Positions 1 through 9,274 of a stretch of 64,000 bases of DNA are shown here, in pieces (within the stretch, counting starts at the first letter, position 1; each line of letters starts with the position of its first letter). Origin of the DNA: Micromonospora sp. C28SCA-DRY-2. Its GTDB lineage: Bacteria; Actinomycetota; Actinomycetes; Mycobacteriales; Micromonosporaceae. Below the pieces are notes generated by a model that was not told where the DNA came from, did no database searches, and worked only from the letters and a program-made list of their open reading frames with translations. The stretch covers positions 491,501-555,500 of the forward strand of contig NZ_JAUMKD010000002.1 of assembly GCF_030519475.1 (NCBI RefSeq), read 5' to 3'. The translations under genes were made by a program, and so were the position numbers.

Positions 1-1395
1 GTCGTGCACCTCGGTGATGTCCTTCGGCGAGGTGCGGGACGCCAGCCAGTACATGATCCCCGTCGGGATGAAGAAGAGCTGGAACGCGGCCAGCCCGACG
101 GCGTAGTTCAGCGGCGGCGGGAACGCCCCCCGCAGCCCCTGGAAGGCCACACCCACCAGGAAGTTGCCGCCTGCCCGGCCCACCCCGTTGACCAGGTTGC
201 CGAGGCTGTAGACGGTGCCCCGGTGCTCGGGCGGGTTGACGTCGGCGATCAGCGCGAACCAGTTCGGCGAGTTGGCCGAGGTCAGGGCCAGCGCGAGCAC
301 CGCGGTGAGCAGGCTCAGCCCGACGGTCGGCTCGGTGAACACGCTGGCCAGCACCGCCCGCACCACCGCGCCGTTGGCGGCGCCGTCGGGCACCTCGATG
401 CGGATCGGCACGAAGAAGAGCACCAGGTAGAACGGCAGCGCCGCGAGGATGCCGATCGCCGCGACCAGGGCCCGGCCCCGGGGCGTACGCCGGTGCAGCG
501 CGTCGCCGGCCAGCCCGCCGACGATGGAGAACACCCCGCCGAGCTGGAACAGGGTGGCGAAGACGCTGCCCACCACCACCGCCGTCGACTCGGAGTAGCC
601 CTGCGCCTCGGCCCGTTCGGAGAAGAGCACCGGCAGCCAGACCAGCGACCCGAAGGCCGCCTGCGCGGTGAGGCCCTGCAGGACCAGCCAGCGGTTGGTC
701 CGCCGGTCCAGGATCCGGGGCAGGTCGGCCCGGCTGATCCGGTAGTCGTACTCGGCGCCGGTGGCCAGCGCGTCGGCCAGCTCCGGCTGGCTCTCGCCGC
801 GCGGGATGTCGTAGGTGAACAGGTACGCCGCGGTGGCGGCCAGCCCCACCACGGTCAGCACCAGGAACGGCCGCCGCCAGTCGGCGGCCCCGAGCAGCCC
901 GCCGACCAGCGTGCCGGCCAGCGTGCCGACGCCCTGCGACAGCCCCCAGAAGCTCATCACCAGGCCCCGGCGGCGGGGCGAGATCAGGTCGGTGACCACC
1001 GAGAAGCCGACCGAGCCGACCGCGCCGAGACCGACCGCGGCGAGCAGTTGCGCGGCCAGGAAGGCCGGGTAGTTGCCGGCGACCGCGCTGCCGCCGGTGC
1101 CCAGCGCCCAGATCAGCGTGCCGATCATGAGCAGCGGTTTGCGGTTGCCGCGGTCGCCGACGTACGCCCAGGCCACCGCGGCCACCGCGCTGGTCAGGAA
1201 GCTCGCCGCGGTGACCAGGCCGAGCAACCGCTGCGGCACCTCGAAGGCCTCGGCGATCGACCCGTACAGCGGGGGCACCAGGCCGATCGCCACGTTGTCC
1301 AGCGAGGCGAGCAGCACGAAGACCACCACGCTGTAGAACCGGTGCGCGGCCGTACCGCCCCGGGCCCGCGTCGGCCCACCGCTGGTCAAGGTCAT
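1..1395 (-). CDS. MFS transporter, spinster-like (3' truncated by window edge)
   Basis: About 465 codons of a major facilitator superfamily permease are visible; the C-terminus lies before base 1. The translation is a series of hydrophobic helices, and the loop after the second helix reads YVGDRGNRKPLL, which matches MFS motif A (GxxxDRxGRR). The start taken is the ATG at 1395 (MTLTSGG), with no clear Shine-Dalgarno. MFS carriers move small solutes across the plasma membrane by proton or solute coupling; the substrate cannot be read from this sequence. A soluble insert near residues 195-215 joins the two six-helix halves. It is followed at 1458 by an unrelated AAA ATPase on the same strand. 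The family call is firm and the substrate is unknown. Confidence 0.85.
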   Translation of the reverse strand, partial: MTLTSGGPTRARGGTAAHRFYSVVVFVLLASLDNVAIGLVPPLYGSIAEAFEVPQRLLGLVTAASFLTSAVAAVAWAYVGDRGNRKPLLMIGTLIWALGTGGSAVAGNYPAFLAAQLLAAVGLGAVGSVGFSVVTDLISPRRRGLVMSFWGLSQGVGTLAGTLVGGLLGAADWRRPFLVLTVVGLAATAAYLFTYDIPRGESQPELADALATGAEYDYRISRADLPRILDRRTNRWLVLQGLTAQAAFGSLVWLPVLFSERAEAQGYSESTAVVVGSVFATLFQLGGVFSIVGGLAGDALHRRTPRGRALVAAIGILAALPFYLVLFFVPIRIEVPDGAANGAVVRAVLASVFTEPTVGLSLLTAVLALALTSANSPNWFALIADVNPPEHRGTVYSLGNLVNGVGRAGGNFLVGVAFQGLRGAFPPPLNYAVGLAAFQLFFIPTGIMYWLASRTSPKDITEVHD

Positions 1396-1457
1396 GTGCG
1401 GCAGCCAACCAGGATCAGATCACGAGCGGGTGAAGGCGCGCGGGCGGGCGGGCCGGC

Positions 1458-2585
1458 TCACAGGTAGCCACCGACGAGCACCGGCGGCTCCGCGACCACC
1501 GGCGCGCCGGCCCGGTGCGCGTACAGCTCGGCGAGGGTGGCGCCGCCGGCCGGCGCCCCGGCCGCGTCGCCCAGCCAGTTGGTCGCCTCGGCGTACGACA
1601 GCGGGCCCACCTCGATCCGGGCCAGGCACCGGCCGGGCCGGACGACCGCGGGGTGCAGCCGGGACAGGTCCTCGTTGGTGGTGATCGCGACCAGCACGTT
1701 GCGGCCCTGGCCCAGCAACCCGTCGGTCAGGTTGAGCAGCCGGGACAACGCCTGCCCGGCGGTCTGCCGGGCCTCGCCCCGGATCAGCTCGTCGCAGTCC
1801 TCCAGGACCAGCAGCCGCCACCGCCGCTCCGGGCCGTCGTGCTCGTCCTCGTCCTCCGACTCGCCGACCGCGACCTCCGACAGGTACGCCGGGTCGGCGA
1901 ACAGCTCCTCGGGATCGAGGACGCAGTCGACCTGGCACCACGCCCGCCACTGCTGGGCCAGCGCCCGCAACGCGGTGGTCTTGCCGGTGCCGGGCGGCCC
2001 GTGGAGCAGCACCAGCCGGCCCGCCACGTCGTCCGGGGTCAGCTCCATCAGCCGGGTCAGCTCGGCCCGGGCCCCGGCGGTGTAGTTCGACCGGATGGAC
2101 GTCCAGCTCGGCGCCTTGATCCGCCGGGTGTCCCGCCGCGCGCCGCGCCGCTGGTCGGCGTGCCAGAAGCCGATCGGCACCGTGCCGGCCCCGACCGGTT
2201 CCGCGCCGCCCCGGACGATCTCGTCCAGCACGCTCGCTCCGGTCTCGGCGTCGACAGCGGTGACGGTCACCTCCGCGCCCCGCCCCCGCCAGCTCACCAC
2301 CCGCACCGTCCACCCGTCGCCGCTGGCGAGGCGCGCGACCTTGTGACGTTCGATGGCCGTCCGGATCAGGCGGGCCCGCTGCGGCACCAGTTCCGCTCCG
2401 GGGCGGAGCTTGGCCAGCCGCGCGGTGCGCGCCCAGGGGTGCCGCCCGCTGACGAAGTCGGCGAGCAGCAGAGCGTCCACCACGTCGGTGGGACTGTCGA
2501 CGTCGTCGTACTGCATCACCGGCAGCGGGGCGACGCCGGCCGGGGCTGCGGGCGGTTCGGGCGAGGCAGGCACGTCGATGATCAT
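1458..2585 (-). CDS. AAA family ATPase with N-terminal DUF5925 domain
   Basis: A 375-residue protein with an actinobacterial N-terminal domain (roughly residues 20-165, DUF5925 type) and a C-terminal AAA module. The Walker A motif GPPGTGKTT is near residue 195, a Walker B-like LLVLEDCDEL lies near residue 258, and a sensor-like AITTNED with an arginine-rich PGRCL follows. The core resembles FtsH/BCS1-type AAA ATPases, which remodel or unfold protein substrates; the target is unknown. I chose the ATG at 2585; a TTG two codons upstream also fits. The acidic stretch SEDEDEHDG sits just before Walker B. It follows the xylAB terminator but appears to be transcribed separately. Family call firm, function unknown. 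Confidence 0.85.
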   Translation of the reverse strand: MIIDVPASPEPPAAPAGVAPLPVMQYDDVDSPTDVVDALLLADFVSGRHPWARTARLAKLRPGAELVPQRARLIRTAIERHKVARLASGDGWTVRVVSWRGRGAEVTVTAVDAETGASVLDEIVRGGAEPVGAGTVPIGFWHADQRRGARRDTRRIKAPSWTSIRSNYTAGARAELTRLMELTPDDVAGRLVLLHGPPGTGKTTALRALAQQWRAWCQVDCVLDPEELFADPAYLSEVAVGESEDEDEHDGPERRWRLLVLEDCDELIRGEARQTAGQALSRLLNLTDGLLGQGRNVLVAITTNEDLSRLHPAVVRPGRCLARIEVGPLSYAEATNWLGDAAGAPAGGATLAELYAHRAGAPVVAEPPVLVGGYL

Positions 2586-2625
2586 CGCCAACCGGCGGAG
2601 CGCGCGTACAGCGGTTTACCGGCCA

Positions 2626-2658
2626 CCGGCGACCGGGAGAGGCTCCCCCGGTCGCCGG
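2626..2658 (-). terminator. Hairpin terminator after xylAB
   Basis: A perfect 12-bp stem (CCGGCGACCGGG paired with CCCGGTCGCCGG) with a 9-base loop starts 7 bases past the xylB stop. There is no U-tract, as is usual in high-GC actinobacteria. Confidence 0.6.
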
Positions 2659-2665
2659 CGACCGG

Positions 2666-4165
2666 TCAGCGCTCGACGACGTGCTCCCGGGCGGCCGCGT
2701 ACCGTTCGCGGACGGCGGGGACCGGCTCGGCCTCGTACACCTCGGTGCCCTCGACCGCCCACTCGGGCGCCACCGGGCCGCCCAGGGCGACCCAGGCCGC
2801 CTGGCGGGCCGCGCCGTCAGCCACGTACTCGCCCGGCGGGGGCACCACCACCGGGCAGCCGAAGACCTGCGGCGCGATCCGGCGCACCGCGGCCGACCGG
2901 GCACCACCGCCCACGAGGATCACCCGCCGCGGGGTGACGCCCTGCGCCACGATGGCGTCCAGGCCGTCGGCGAGGGCGCAGAGCATGCCCTCGACGGCCG
3001 CCCGGGCCAGGTGGGCCGGGGTGGAGGTGCGCAGGGTCAGCCCGTGCACCGCGCCGGTGGCCAGCGGCCGGTTCGGCGTCCGCTCACCCTCCAGGTAGGG
3101 GACCATGACCAGCCCGTCGGCGCCGGCCGGGGCGGAGAGCGCCAGTTCGGCGAGCTCGTCCAAGCCGACCCGGAGCATCGCGGCCGCGGCGTCGAGCACC
3201 CGGGCCGCGTTGAGCGTGCAGACCAGCGGCAGGTACCGGCCGGTCGCGTCGGCGAAGCCGGCGACGATTCCGGTGGCGTCGGCGGCCGGGGCGTCGGCCA
3301 CGCTGAACACCGTGCCGGAGGTGCCGATCGAGACCACCACGTCGCCGGGGCCGGCCCCGACGCCGAGCGCGGCGGCGGCGTTGTCGCCGGTGCCGGGGCC
3401 GAGCAGCGGACCGTCGCCGGTCCACGCCCGGCCGGGTCCGGGCGGCCACGGCAGCCCGGACGGCTCGCCGGACGAGATCGCCGGCGCCGCCCGGAACGCC
3501 GCCGGGTGCAGGACCCCCGCCGGCTCCGCCGGCCCGAGCACGGTCGGCACGTGCAGCCGCCGGCCGAAGGCCCGCTCCAGCAGGTCGAGCCGGTAGTCTC
3601 CGGTGGCCGGGGACCAGTAGCCGGTGCCGCTGGCGTCGCCCCGGTCGGTGCGCAGCGCGTCCAGCCCGGCGGCGCCGGCCAGCCGCCAGGTCAGCCAGTC
3701 GTGCGGCAGGCAGACCGCCGCCACCTGGGCGGCCTGCGCCGGCTCGTGCCGGGCCAGCCAGCGCAGCTTGGTGACGGTGAAGCTGGCCACCGGCACGCTG
3801 CCCACCGCGTCGGCCCAGAACCGCCGGCCCGCCTCGCCGCCGCCGGCCTCCTCGACCAGCTCGGCGGCGGCCTCGGCGGAACGGGTGTCGTTCCACAGCA
3901 GGGCCGGCCGGACCGTCCGGCCCGCCTCGTCGAGGGCGACCATGCCGTGCTGCTGGCCGCCGACCGAGACGGCCGCGACGTCGGCCAGCCCGCCGGCCGC
4001 CTCGACGGCCGCCCCGAGGGCGCGCCACCACGCCTCGGGGTCGACCTCGGTGCCGTCCGGGTGCGGCGCCCGGCCCTGCCGCAGCAGCGCGCCGGTCTCC
4101 GCGTCCCGGACGACCACCTTGCAGGACTGGGTGGAGGAGTCCACCCCGGCGACGAGGGTCACCAC
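2666..4165 (-). CDS. xylB: Xylulokinase (FGGY family)
   Basis: A 499-residue FGGY carbohydrate kinase that phosphorylates D-xylulose to xylulose-5-phosphate, feeding the pentose phosphate pathway. The N-terminal nucleotide-binding lobe opens with [13 protein letters not shown]. Other family landmarks are [22 protein letters not shown] and, near the C-terminus, ILVGGGARS followed by [10 protein letters not shown]. It starts 8 bases after the xylA stop, so the pair is an operon and presumably co-regulated. GAGG upstream favours the GTG at 4165; the next codon, GTG at 4162, is almost as good. Length is typical of bacterial xylulokinases. The open frame continues far upstream inside xylA, but that part is a shadow. 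Confidence 0.93.
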   Translation of the reverse strand: MVTLVAGVDSSTQSCKVVVRDAETGALLRQGRAPHPDGTEVDPEAWWRALGAAVEAAGGLADVAAVSVGGQQHGMVALDEAGRTVRPALLWNDTRSAEAAAELVEEAGGGEAGRRFWADAVGSVPVASFTVTKLRWLARHEPAQAAQVAAVCLPHDWLTWRLAGAAGLDALRTDRGDASGTGYWSPATGDYRLDLLERAFGRRLHVPTVLGPAEPAGVLHPAAFRAAPAISSGEPSGLPWPPGPGRAWTGDGPLLGPGTGDNAAAALGVGAGPGDVVVSIGTSGTVFSVADAPAADATGIVAGFADATGRYLPLVCTLNAARVLDAAAAMLRVGLDELAELALSAPAGADGLVMVPYLEGERTPNRPLATGAVHGLTLRTSTPAHLARAAVEGMLCALADGLDAIVAQGVTPRRVILVGGGARSAAVRRIAPQVFGCPVVVPPPGEYVADGAARQAAWVALGGPVAPEWAVEGTEVYEAEPVPAVRERYAAAREHVVER

Positions 4166-4173
4166 CGGCCGCC

Positions 4174-5361
4174 TCAGCGGGCGCCGAGCAGGTGCTCGAC
4201 GGCGAGCTGGTTGAGCCGGACGAAGCCGAAGCCCCGGGCGGCCACCGCGTCGACGTCCAGCTCCTCGAACGCGGAGCGGTCGGCGAGCAGGTCGGCGTAC
4301 GTCTCGCCGGGGGCGAGCGTGGGGGTGCTCAGCTCGCCCACCTTCGCGGCGGCCAGCGCCTCGGCCACCTCCGGGTCGGCGCGGAACGCCGCGGCCCGCT
4401 CCTTGAGCAGCAGGTAGGTGCGCATGTTGGCCTCGGCCGAGGCCCAGACGCCGGTGACGTCCTCGGTGCGCGACGGCTTGTAGTCGAAGTGCCGCGGGCC
4501 CTCGTAGGCGGGCGCGCCGCCCGGGCCGCCGTGCTCCAGCAGGTCGACCAGGGCGAACGCGTTGAGCAGGTCGCCGTGACCGAAGACCAGGTCCTGGTCG
4601 TACTTGACGCCACGCTGGCCGTTGAGGTCGATGTGGAACAGCTTGCCCTGCCAGAGCGCCTGGGCGATGCCGTGGGCGAAGTTGAGCCCGGCCATCTGCT
4701 CGTGCCCGACCTCGGGGTTGAGGCCGACCAGCTCCGGGTGGGCCAGGGTGGAGATGAAGGCGAGCGCGTGCCCGACGGTGGGCAGCAGGATGTCGCCGCG
4801 CGGCTCGTTCGGCTTGGGCTCCAGCGCGAAGCGCAGGTCGTAGCCGCGGTCGATCACGTACTGGGTGAGCAGGTCGACCGCCTCGCGGTAGCGGTCCAGC
4901 GCGGCCCGGACGTCCTTGGCCACGTCGTACTCGGAGCCCTCCCGGCCGCCCCACATGACGAACGTCTTGGCGCCCAGCTCGGCGGCGAGGTCGACGTTGC
5001 GCAGCACCTTGCGCAGCGCGTAGCGGCGCACCTCGCGGTCGTTGCTGGTGAAGCCGCCGTCCTTGAAGACGGGGTGGTTGAACAGGTTGGTGGTCACCAT
5101 CGGCACCACCAGGCCGGTCTCGTCCAGGGCCTTGCGGAACCGGGTGATGTGCTGGTCGCGGGCGGCCCCGTCGACGCCGAACGGCACCAGGTCGTCGTCG
5201 TGGAAGGTGATCCCGTACGCGCCGAGCTCGGCGAGCCGGTGCACCGCCTCGACCGGGTCGAGCGCCGGCCGGGTGGCGTCACCGAACGGGTCGCGGGCCT
5301 GCCAGCCCACCGTCCAGAGGCCGAAGGAGAACTTGTCGGCGGGGGTGGGACGGGGTGCCAT
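4174..5361 (-). CDS. xylA: Xylose isomerase
   Basis: A 395-residue class I (short) xylose/glucose isomerase, which interconverts D-xylose and D-xylulose in the cytoplasm using two divalent metals. All signature blocks are present: catalytic His in [21 protein letters not shown], the metal ligand glutamate in [21 protein letters not shown], and the metal-binding HIDLNGQRG and DLVFGHGD. Length and N-terminus ([17 protein letters not shown]) match Actinoplanes and Streptomyces enzymes. GGAGG lies 6 bases before the ATG. It is the first gene of xylAB and is divergent from a ROK regulator, with a dyad in between that should mediate xylose induction. Confidence 0.97.
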   Translation of the reverse strand: MAPRPTPADKFSFGLWTVGWQARDPFGDATRPALDPVEAVHRLAELGAYGITFHDDDLVPFGVDGAARDQHITRFRKALDETGLVVPMVTTNLFNHPVFKDGGFTSNDREVRRYALRKVLRNVDLAAELGAKTFVMWGGREGSEYDVAKDVRAALDRYREAVDLLTQYVIDRGYDLRFALEPKPNEPRGDILLPTVGHALAFISTLAHPELVGLNPEVGHEQMAGLNFAHGIAQALWQGKLFHIDLNGQRGVKYDQDLVFGHGDLLNAFALVDLLEHGGPGGAPAYEGPRHFDYKPSRTEDVTGVWASAEANMRTYLLLKERAAAFRADPEVAEALAAAKVGELSTPTLAPGETYADLLADRSAFEELDVDAVAARGFGFVRLNQLAVEHLLGAR

Positions 5362-5388
5362 GGCAGACCTCCGGGGGTGTCGTCCGCT

Positions 5389-5412
5389 ATTTGTTCAGTG
5401 GTTGAATTAAAT
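5389..5412. promoter_or_regulatory. Candidate XylR (ROK) operator
   Basis: An AT-rich imperfect dyad, ATTTGTTCA - GTGG - TTGAATTAAAT, lies between xylA and the ROK gene in an otherwise very GC-rich background. ROK repressors of xylose operons bind AT-rich palindromes of this kind. Assignment is by position and symmetry only. Confidence 0.6.
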
Positions 5413-5437
5413 GCCGCACCTGTGGCAGTGTCAAGGG

Positions 5438-6676
5438 GTGCGCCGACCCGACACCACCGCCGGGGCGGTCCGGCAGGGCAGCCTGCGCGAGCTGAACCTC
5501 GCCGTGGTGCTGGGCCGGATCGCCGCCGCCGAGCGCCCACCGTCCCGGGCCGAGCTGGCCGCCGAGACCGGGCTGACCCGGGCCACCGTCTCCGCCGTGG
5601 TGGAGGATCTGGTCAACGGGCGGCTGGTCGCCGAGGCGGAGCCGACGCCGCGTACCGGGGCCGGCCGACCCGCCCGCGGCCTGGTGCTCGCCGACGACGG
5701 CCCGGCCGGGCTCGGCCTGGAGATCAACGTCGACTACCTGGCCGCCTGCGTGGTCGACCTCGCCGGCCGGGTCCGCCACCACACGGTCCGCCGGGCCGAC
5801 CTGCGGCCGGTCTCCCCCGCCGAGACCCTCGCCCGGCTGGTCGAGCTGGCCGGCCGGGCCCGGGCCGACGCGGCCGACCAGGGGCTCACCCTGGCCGGCG
5901 CGGCCCTCGCCGTGCCCGGCCTGGTCGACGACGCCGGGCTGGTCCGCCTCGCGCCCAACCTCGGCTGGCGGGACGTGCCGGTCCCGGCGCTGCTCGCCGG
6001 GCACCCGCCGCTCACCGAGCGGATCGACGGGGTGCCGCCCCTGGTCGTCGACAACGAGGCGAACCTCGCGGCGCTCGGCGAACTGCACGCCGGGCCGCCC
6101 GGGCCGGCCAGCTTCCTGCACATCTCCGGCGAGGTCGGCATCGGCGCCGGGATCGTGCTCGACGGCGACCTCTTCCGCGGCGCGCGCGGCTGGAGCGGCG
6201 AGATCGGGCACATCCCGGTCCGCCCGGAGGGCCGGCCGTGCCGGTGCGGCGGCCGCGGCTGCCTGGAGCGGTACGCCGGCCAGGAGGCCGTCCTGGCTGC
6301 GGCCGGACTGGCCGGGGCCGACCTGCCGGCGGACACCGCGGCGGCCCGGCTGGCGGAGCTTGCCTCGGCCGGGGACCCGGCCGCCCTGCGCGCCCTGCAC
6401 GACGCCGGCACCGCCCTCGGCGTGGCGGTCGCGGCCGTGGTGAACCTGCTGGACCTGGACACGGTGGTGCTCGGCGGCGGCTACGCCCCGCTGGCCCGCT
6501 GGCTGTGCCCGCCGGTGCTCGCCGAGATCTCCGGTCGGGTGCTGACCGCCGCCTGGTCACCGGTCACCGTCCGGCCGGCGACGCTCGGCCCGGCCGCCGC
6601 GGCGGTCGGGGCGGCCGGATCGGTGGTCCGCCGGATCGTCGCGCGCCCCGGTGGCTGGCTGGCCCGGGCCAGCTGA
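5438..6676 (+). CDS. xylR: ROK family transcriptional regulator, probable xylose repressor
   Basis: A 412-residue ROK protein. Residues about 15-75 form a winged helix-turn-helix (RAELAAETGLTRATVSAVVEDL). The rest is a sugar-kinase-like effector domain with GEVGIGAGIVLDGDLFRGA and the zinc-binding CRCGGRGCLE. It is divergent from xylAB, so it is very likely the xylose-responsive repressor. I take the GTG at 5438, preceded by AAGGGG. An in-frame ATG at 5411 would add nine residues but falls inside the AT-rich dyad. No active-site change suggests loss of sugar binding, and the kinase role is not expected in HTH-bearing ROK members. The gene symbol rests on context. Confidence 0.88.
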   Translation: MRRPDTTAGAVRQGSLRELNLAVVLGRIAAAERPPSRAELAAETGLTRATVSAVVEDLVNGRLVAEAEPTPRTGAGRPARGLVLADDGPAGLGLEINVDYLAACVVDLAGRVRHHTVRRADLRPVSPAETLARLVELAGRARADAADQGLTLAGAALAVPGLVDDAGLVRLAPNLGWRDVPVPALLAGHPPLTERIDGVPPLVVDNEANLAALGELHAGPPGPASFLHISGEVGIGAGIVLDGDLFRGARGWSGEIGHIPVRPEGRPCRCGGRGCLERYAGQEAVLAAAGLAGADLPADTAAARLAELASAGDPAALRALHDAGTALGVAVAAVVNLLDLDTVVLGGGYAPLARWLCPPVLAEISGRVLTAAWSPVTVRPATLGPAAAAVGAAGSVVRRIVARPGGWLARAS

Positions 6677-6763
6677 CCCCGCACCGCCGCCCCGGCGCAC
6701 CACCGGCCGCCTCGGTACGCTTGCCGCAGGCAGCGACCCCCACGCGAGGAGTGCCGGACCAGC

Positions 6764-6808
6764 ATGTCCACAGGTCGACAGGCCGCAGCGCCCGGCGACC
6801 GGCGGTGA
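6764..6808 (+). CDS. Possible 14-codon leader peptide coupled to the next gene
   Basis: ATG at 6764 has a good ribosome binding site (GAGGAG, 12 bases upstream) and encodes MSTGRQAAAPGDRR. Its TGA stop overlaps the GTG start of the phosphatase gene as GTGA. This could be a coupling leader, or the relic of a frameshifted N-terminus. Too short to judge by coding bias. Confidence 0.3.
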   Translation: MSTGRQAAAPGDRR

Positions 6809-8439
6809 CCACGACCCGACCGGACGGCGGCGCCGGGGCGGTGCCCACCGCCGCCGGGCCCCGTGGCGGGCGGCTCCCGGCCGATCCCCGGCTCGCCCGC
6901 GAGCTGCTCGACGGGCTGGCCGAGGCGGTGCTGACCACCGGTCCCGACCAGGTGGTCACCCTGGCCAACGCGCTCGCCACCGACCTGCTGCCGGAGGTCA
7001 CCCCCGGCACCGACCTGACCCGCTGCGCGGTGCCGGCACTGGCCGCGGCCACCCGGGACGGAACGGACGGCTTCGAGACCACCCACCACGGGCGGCGGCT
7101 GAGCGCTACCCGGCGGATCCTCGGCGGCGGCCGGTGCGTCTGGTACGTGCGGGACGTCACCGAGGAGCGGGCGCGCGCCGACGCGCTGCGCGCGGAACGT
7201 ACCCGGACCGCCTTCCTGGCCGAGGCCGGCGGCCGCCTCGGGCTCTCGCCGCACCGCGACCAGACGCTGCGTGCCACCGCCACCCTGCCCGTGCCCTACC
7301 TGGCCGACCTGGCCCTGGTGCTGTACCGGCCGCCGTCTCCGGCCGACCAGCGGCCGCGCTGGATCCGGTACGCCGCCGGCGACCCGTCGCCCACCGAAGG
7401 CCCGGTGCCGGCCGGGCTGCCCGGCCTGGCCGCGGCGCTGCACGGCGACGCCGTACCGGACCCGTGGCGGGACGCCGATCCGGCCGCACTGGCCGCCGTG
7501 CTCCCGCCCGCCTTCGCCGACCCCGGCCCGGCGCTGGTCTGCCCGATGCCCGGCGCGGGCCGCCCGGCCGGCGCCCTGATCCTGTTGCGCCGGCCGGGCC
7601 GGGCCGGTTTCGACCGGCGCGACGCCGAACTGGCCCGGGAGTACGCCGCCCGGGCCGGAGCCGCCGTCGGCGCCGCCGAACTCTACGGCGAGCAGGCCCA
7701 CCTGGCCCGGGTGCTGGAGCAGAGCCTGCTCCCGCCGGAACTGCCCACGGTGCCCGGCGTCACCCTCGCCGGCGGCTACCGCGCGGCCGGGGACCGGCTG
7801 CGCATCGGCGGTGACTTCTACGACGTCTCGCGTATCGGGCAGGGCGCGCTGTTCGCCCTCGGCGACGTCTGCGGCCGGGGCGTCGGCGCGGCCGTGCTCA
7901 CCGGGCGGGTCCGCCAGTCCCTGCAGACGCTGCGGCTGGTGGAGCGGCGGCCGCTGGAGCTGATCCGGCTGTTGGACCGGGCGCTGCTGGACACCCCGCA
8001 GCCCGCCCGGCGCAGCCAGTTCACCACCCTGCTGCTCGGCACCGTGGAGGGCGAGCCGGCCGGCGGCGTCCGGGTCCGGGTGGCCGGCGGCGGGCACCCC
8101 GACCCGCTGGTGGTGCGCGCCGACGGCACGGTCGGCCCGGTCCGGGTCGGCGGGATGCCGGTGGGTGTGCTGGCGGCGGCCCGGTTCGCCGAGACCGAGA
8201 TCCGGCTCGCCCCGGGCGAGCTGCTGTTCGCCTACACCGACGGGGTGACCGGGGCCCGCGGCGGGCCGGCCGGCGACGAGCTGTTCGGCGAGCGGCGGCT
8301 GCGCCGGGCGCTCGCCGACGCGGCCGGCCTGCCCCCGGCGACGCTGGTCGACCGGCTGCTCCGGCTGGTCGACGACTGGCTGGCCGGGCAGAGCCAGGAC
8401 GACATCGCCATGCTCGCCGTCACGGCGGCGGAAGGCTGA
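6805..8439 (+). CDS. SpoIIE/RsbU-type PP2C phosphatase with PAS-like and GAF-like sensor region
   Basis: About 544 residues. The N-terminal part (residues 30-135) looks like a degenerate PAS fold, followed by a GAF-like region (140-300). A C-terminal SpoIIE/PPM phosphatase domain carries all metal motifs: GGDFYD near residue 335, ALGDVCGRG near 354, YTDGVTG near 478 and DDIAML near 532. Such proteins dephosphorylate anti-anti-sigma factors in partner-switching control of stress sigma factors. The start is uncertain: GTG 6805 lacks its own ribosome binding site but overlaps the stop of a short upstream frame that has one; GTG 6751 is an alternative. A -10-like TACGCT is at 6718. No anti-sigma or anti-anti-sigma gene is adjacent. 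Confidence 0.85.
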   Translation: MTTTRPDGGAGAVPTAAGPRGGRLPADPRLARELLDGLAEAVLTTGPDQVVTLANALATDLLPEVTPGTDLTRCAVPALAAATRDGTDGFETTHHGRRLSATRRILGGGRCVWYVRDVTEERARADALRAERTRTAFLAEAGGRLGLSPHRDQTLRATATLPVPYLADLALVLYRPPSPADQRPRWIRYAAGDPSPTEGPVPAGLPGLAAALHGDAVPDPWRDADPAALAAVLPPAFADPGPALVCPMPGAGRPAGALILLRRPGRAGFDRRDAELAREYAARAGAAVGAAELYGEQAHLARVLEQSLLPPELPTVPGVTLAGGYRAAGDRLRIGGDFYDVSRIGQGALFALGDVCGRGVGAAVLTGRVRQSLQTLRLVERRPLELIRLLDRALLDTPQPARRSQFTTLLLGTVEGEPAGGVRVRVAGGGHPDPLVVRADGTVGPVRVGGMPVGVLAAARFAETEIRLAPGELLFAYTDGVTGARGGPAGDELFGERRLRRALADAAGLPPATLVDRLLRLVDDWLAGQSQDDIAMLAVTAAEG

Positions 8440-8466
8440 CCCCCCGGGGACGCGCGCCGGCCGGCG

Positions 8467-8630
8467 GGCCGGGATCGAAGCCGGTTGGCCGGTAGCGCGA
8501 GTCGGTAGGCCGGTGTCGGAGCCGGCGGCCGGTACCGCGGCGACTGGGCCGGCATCGGAGCCGGTTCACCGGTGGCGGGAGTTGTCGGAGCCGGCGGCCG
8601 GCCCCGGGAGTCAGGCGGGATCGGGGCCGG
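8467..8630. repeat. Imperfect GC-rich direct repeats between convergent genes
   Basis: Four degenerate copies built around TCGGAGCCGG followed by a CCGGT-rich segment, with anchors at 8475, 8516, 8555 and 8585 (steps of 41, 39 and 30). They fill the gap between the phosphatase (ending 8439) and the MarR gene (ending 8645). No gene is seen here. Confidence 0.5.
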
Positions 8631-8644
8631 CGGCGGTCAGTCGG

Positions 8645-9217
8645 TCAGGCCGTGCGGGCCACCGACTGGTCGCCCGGCCAATCGGGTGCCGCGCCGAGCG
8701 CGCGCTCCGCCGCGGCCGTCTCGGGCGACCAGGGGCCGACCGGTTCGACGGAGCGGACCGAGGCGTCCCGCCGGCGGGCCGCCTCGTCGAACTCCCGCAT
8801 CCCGTTCAGCAGGGCCTGCCGGCCGGCGGGGGTCATGTCGGCCAGGATCGCGGCGAGTTGCTGGCGGCGGTCGTCGCGCAGCTCGGCGAGGAGCCGGCGG
8901 GCCTCCTGGGTGAGGTGCAGCGAGATCTCCCGACGGTCGAACCGGCCGGGCTCCCGCTCCAGCAGTCCGGCGGCGACCAGCCGGTCACAGAGCCGGCTCG
9001 CCGAGGAGAGCAGCATGTCCAGGCCGGTGGCCAGCCGGCGCAGGTTGATCCCGTCCTGCTGCTCGACCACCATCACGGCGCGCAACTGGGCACCGGAGAT
9101 CCGGCTGGTGGTGCGTTCCCGCGCCGCCTCCCATACGGTCAGCAGGGCACCCGCCGCCGCGTCCAGCTCGGCAGCGATACTCGTGTCGGGTCCGGGTGGA
9201 CCGTGCAGTTCCGCCAT
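8645..9217 (-). CDS. MarR family transcriptional regulator
   Basis: A 190-residue winged-helix regulator. The helix-turn-helix is in GINLRRLATGLDMLLSSASRLCDRL, followed by the wing LLEREPGRFDRREISLHLT and a C-terminal dimerisation helix. The MarR family usually represses neighbouring genes and responds to small ligands. The start ATG at 9217 lies 57 bases from the divergent start of the second phosphatase, which makes that gene its likely target. A -10-like TAGTCT (complement of 9228-9233) would give a nearly leaderless transcript. Ligand unknown. Confidence 0.85.
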   Translation of the reverse strand: MAELHGPPGPDTSIAAELDAAAGALLTVWEAARERTTSRISGAQLRAVMVVEQQDGINLRRLATGLDMLLSSASRLCDRLVAAGLLEREPGRFDRREISLHLTQEARRLLAELRDDRRQQLAAILADMTPAGRQALLNGMREFDEAARRRDASVRSVEPVGPWSPETAAAERALGAAPDWPGDQSVARTA

Positions 9218-9274
9218 GGTGGGCCCGAGACTACTCCGCCTCAGCTGGTCTTTGTGCTTGTGATTGGAGCGACG

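Noticed and set aside
4192-6804. Very long plus-strand open frame covering xylA and the ROK gene
   Set aside because: It is antisense to xylA and out of frame with the ROK gene, both of which have strong family motifs. Only its 3' end (from about 6805) is a true gene. High GC gives long spurious frames.
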